DNA from: Intoshia linei
Taxonomy: Eukaryota; Orthonectida; Rhopaluridae
Length of the DNA stretch: 21,358 bases
Reading direction: 5' to 3'
NCBI GenBank assembly: GCA_001642005.1
Contig: LWCA01000654.1
Span: 1-21,358 of the forward strand
The position numbers and the translations under genes are program-made. The notes under the pieces are model-generated. The model saw nothing but the letters and a program-made list of their open reading frames with translations, had not been told where the DNA came from and made no database searches. Below, one piece after another: positions 19,727-21,358 of this stretch; the stretch's first letter is position 1; each line of letters opens with the position of its first letter.

Positions 19727-20340
19727 CTTGAAATTTAAACTTTATTATACTTTCATGTACTTTTCCAATTTAAAAAGTTTAGAATAACCTTTAGTAAAAA
19801 TACAGCAAAACTCTTTTTAACCTGCCTTTCTTTTAACAACATAGCTACCTCGAACCGTTGTTAACGCCTATTCGAAAATCACCCTCTAAAAATTGACATC
19901 TAAAACGGTCCTTTATAAAAATCGTATGAATTAATCTAAATTCTCAACGCAAACATACAGTTAGCCATGTATTGTTGTAGCGATACATCTTAGAGCGACA
20001 TAATCATCTATTTTACTAATTTATCATATTATTGAATTTTATCAGAAAATTTCGTAAGTTTCTTATGGGAAAATTTTTTTCTCCATTTGTAAATTATTTT
20101 TATTTTAGGGTGACCAATACCTTGCTAGGTTCGACTCTGTGAACTATTATAGAACTAAATTAAATCGTTACATATATTGAATTTTACGCACGTAAAAATT
20201 ATTCAGTTTATTCACTAAAACTTAAATTCATTTTGATCAAATCATGTATACGTTCACTGATAATAATAATGAATGAATAATAATGAAAAATATTCTAATT
20301 TAATTTTATTATTAAAAAACTATTATCTTTATTTTATTTA
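19727..20340. other. Upstream of SEH1, no gene seen
   Basis: This should contain the SEH1 promoter, reading leftwards. An acceptor-like TTTCAAG (minus strand) directly precedes the SEH1 ATG at 19726, so a 5' leader intron or trans-splice site is possible. There is no other coding signal. Confidence 0.45.
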
Positions 20341-20394
20341 AAATTTTTATTTGGACCACCTAGAATTTCCTGTAAACCACTTTCGGAACCAATG
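20341..20394. mobile_element. hAT-like right terminus
   Basis: TTGGACCACC, then AATTTCCTGT, AACCACTTTC and GGAACCAATG (20351-20394) are typical of the right end of hAT elements (consensus ...TTCGGAACCACTG). The next eight bases CTCTAGTA fit the hAT nTCTAGAn target preference. The left end was not located. Confidence 0.5.
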
Positions 20395-20399
20395 CTCTA

Positions 20400-20467
20400 G
20401 TATTAATTATATAATATAAATATATATTATATTATTATATATTTAATTATATATTATACATATAATT
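20400..20467. repeat. AT-only low-complexity tract
   Basis: About 65 bp composed almost wholly of A and T with alternating TATA/ATAT blocks, immediately after the hAT terminus. It is simple-sequence expansion with no coding or binding-site meaning that I can support. Confidence 0.7.
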
Positions 20468-20858
20468 ATAATTGTTTTTCAATGTTAAAACTTTATAAAA
20501 AAAAATAATAAAACCTTGATGTTAAAAAAATTTATGTATATAAAATAATTTTATATGATATATTAAAATAAAGTAAAATCTTTACAAAATCCATCATTTA
20601 CAAATAAAACTCTACAAATTACCACATAATTCAAATTTTGGATTGGTTTATAAGAAATTTTTTTTACCCAATTTTTAAAGACTTTGTAAAAATTTGGTAC
20701 ACTTTTTAAGGGAACATATTATTTTTGAATATTTTGAAGATAATTTTTGAATTTAAATTTTGTAAAGTTATTAAGGGCATATTCTAAAATTTTTAAAATT
20801 GGGTGAAAAAAACATTATTTAATGCAAACGAAAAATTGTATTTACTGTAAATTTTTTT

Positions 20859-21250
20859 AAAATTCTAGGACTATTTTTATTTTTATAAAAAAATAATAAT
20901 CTGTGGGTTTCATTGTGAAAATTTACTTTTTGAGGTTACCATTTATGATAATGCTTATGATTTTAAAACTTATCCCAGAATGTATGTTTTATAAAATTTT
21001 AGGACGTGTTTCATTTTTAAAACAAAGGGTAATTTGTGGTTCTGAACGTGAAGCTATGCGTTATTGATTCTGAGATTTACGACAATGTTAATGATTTGAA
21101 AACGCATTTTAGAAATTATGTTTTTTTTAATTTTTAGACTGATTTTATTTTTAAACAAAATGGCAACTTGGGTTTTTGACCTCGAAGAACTTAAATTCGG
21201 AAACTGAAAAATAGACATACACCTTGACAAAACTTTAGAGTACATGTATT
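20859..21250. repeat. Diverged ~134-bp tandem repeat, nearly three units
   Basis: Units begin at about 20859, 20993 and 21128. Each starts AAAATTYTAGGAC or AATTTTTAGACT, then (T)TTTATTTTTA-AAA, then a GTGGGTTT-like stretch. Units 1 and 2 also share AATG-TTATGATTT-AAAAC and end near AATTATGTTTTT. The key TAG sits at 20866, 21000 and 21135, a period of 134-135. The third unit decays by about 21250. No open frame runs through the array. Confidence 0.6.
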
Positions 21251-21358
21251 ATATTGAAATATAAGAAAAACTAAAAGGAATTATAATCTAATTTTTTTCA
21301 ATGTTAAAACAATATGGTATATCAGTTATTGCCCCGAATTTTAAATTGTGTAATTATG

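Noticed and set aside
20125-20140. GGTTCGACTC as a tRNA B-box
   Set aside because: There is no A-box at the right distance and no cloverleaf can be drawn.

Overview
The window is animal-type nuclear DNA, very AT-rich. It carries spliced genes with GT..AG introns, the standard genetic code and AATAAA/ATTAAA-like polyadenylation signals. The gene set is metazoan: a swiprosin-type EF-hand protein, a prenylated G-protein gamma subunit, 14-3-3, the nucleoporin Seh1, eL6, Spb1/FTSJ3 and mitochondrial bL11m. Many introns are extremely short (32-42 nt), and several proteins, especially eL6 and Seh1, are divergent. This suggests a fast-evolving, compact animal, for example a myxozoan or mesozoan-like parasite; that placement is inference, and the sequence alone does not name the species.

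Layout. Five genes lie on the plus strand: the 3' part of MRPL11 (349-2905), a G-gamma subunit (3678-3866), RPL6/eL6 (4173-5368), the Spb1/FTSJ3 rRNA methyltransferase in 16 exons (6479-12308), and a 14-3-3 protein in 5 exons (12678-13649). Two genes lie on the minus strand: an EFHD/swiprosin homologue in 5 exons (14449-13723), which converges on 14-3-3 with only 73 bp between stop codons, and a SEH1 homologue in about 10 exons (19726-16316). I joined the exons by hand from splice signals, reading phase and similarity to known families. All joins keep frame, and the predicted lengths (eL6 244 aa, Spb1 677 aa, 14-3-3 264 aa, EFHD 196 aa, Seh1 306 aa) are near family sizes.

Between and inside the genes are interspersed repeats. 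There are several hAT-like terminal sequences and one or two probable non-autonomous hAT elements. An unnamed ~245-bp intronic repeat with a perfect 16-bp palindrome has two good copies and one decayed copy. A ~100-bp sequence is shared by two intergenic spacers. A diverged ~134-bp tandem array closes the window. All the recognisable inserts within genes sit in the long introns, so tiny introns are probably the default state and long ones largely mark insertions.

Functionally, three genes belong to translation (mitochondrial and cytosolic large-subunit proteins and a 60S assembly methyltransferase). Three are signalling proteins (G-gamma, 14-3-3, the Ca2+-binding EFHD protein), and one is a nuclear pore/GATOR scaffold. 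They look like independent housekeeping genes, not a single pathway. I found no tRNA, rRNA, CRISPR or virus-like gene.
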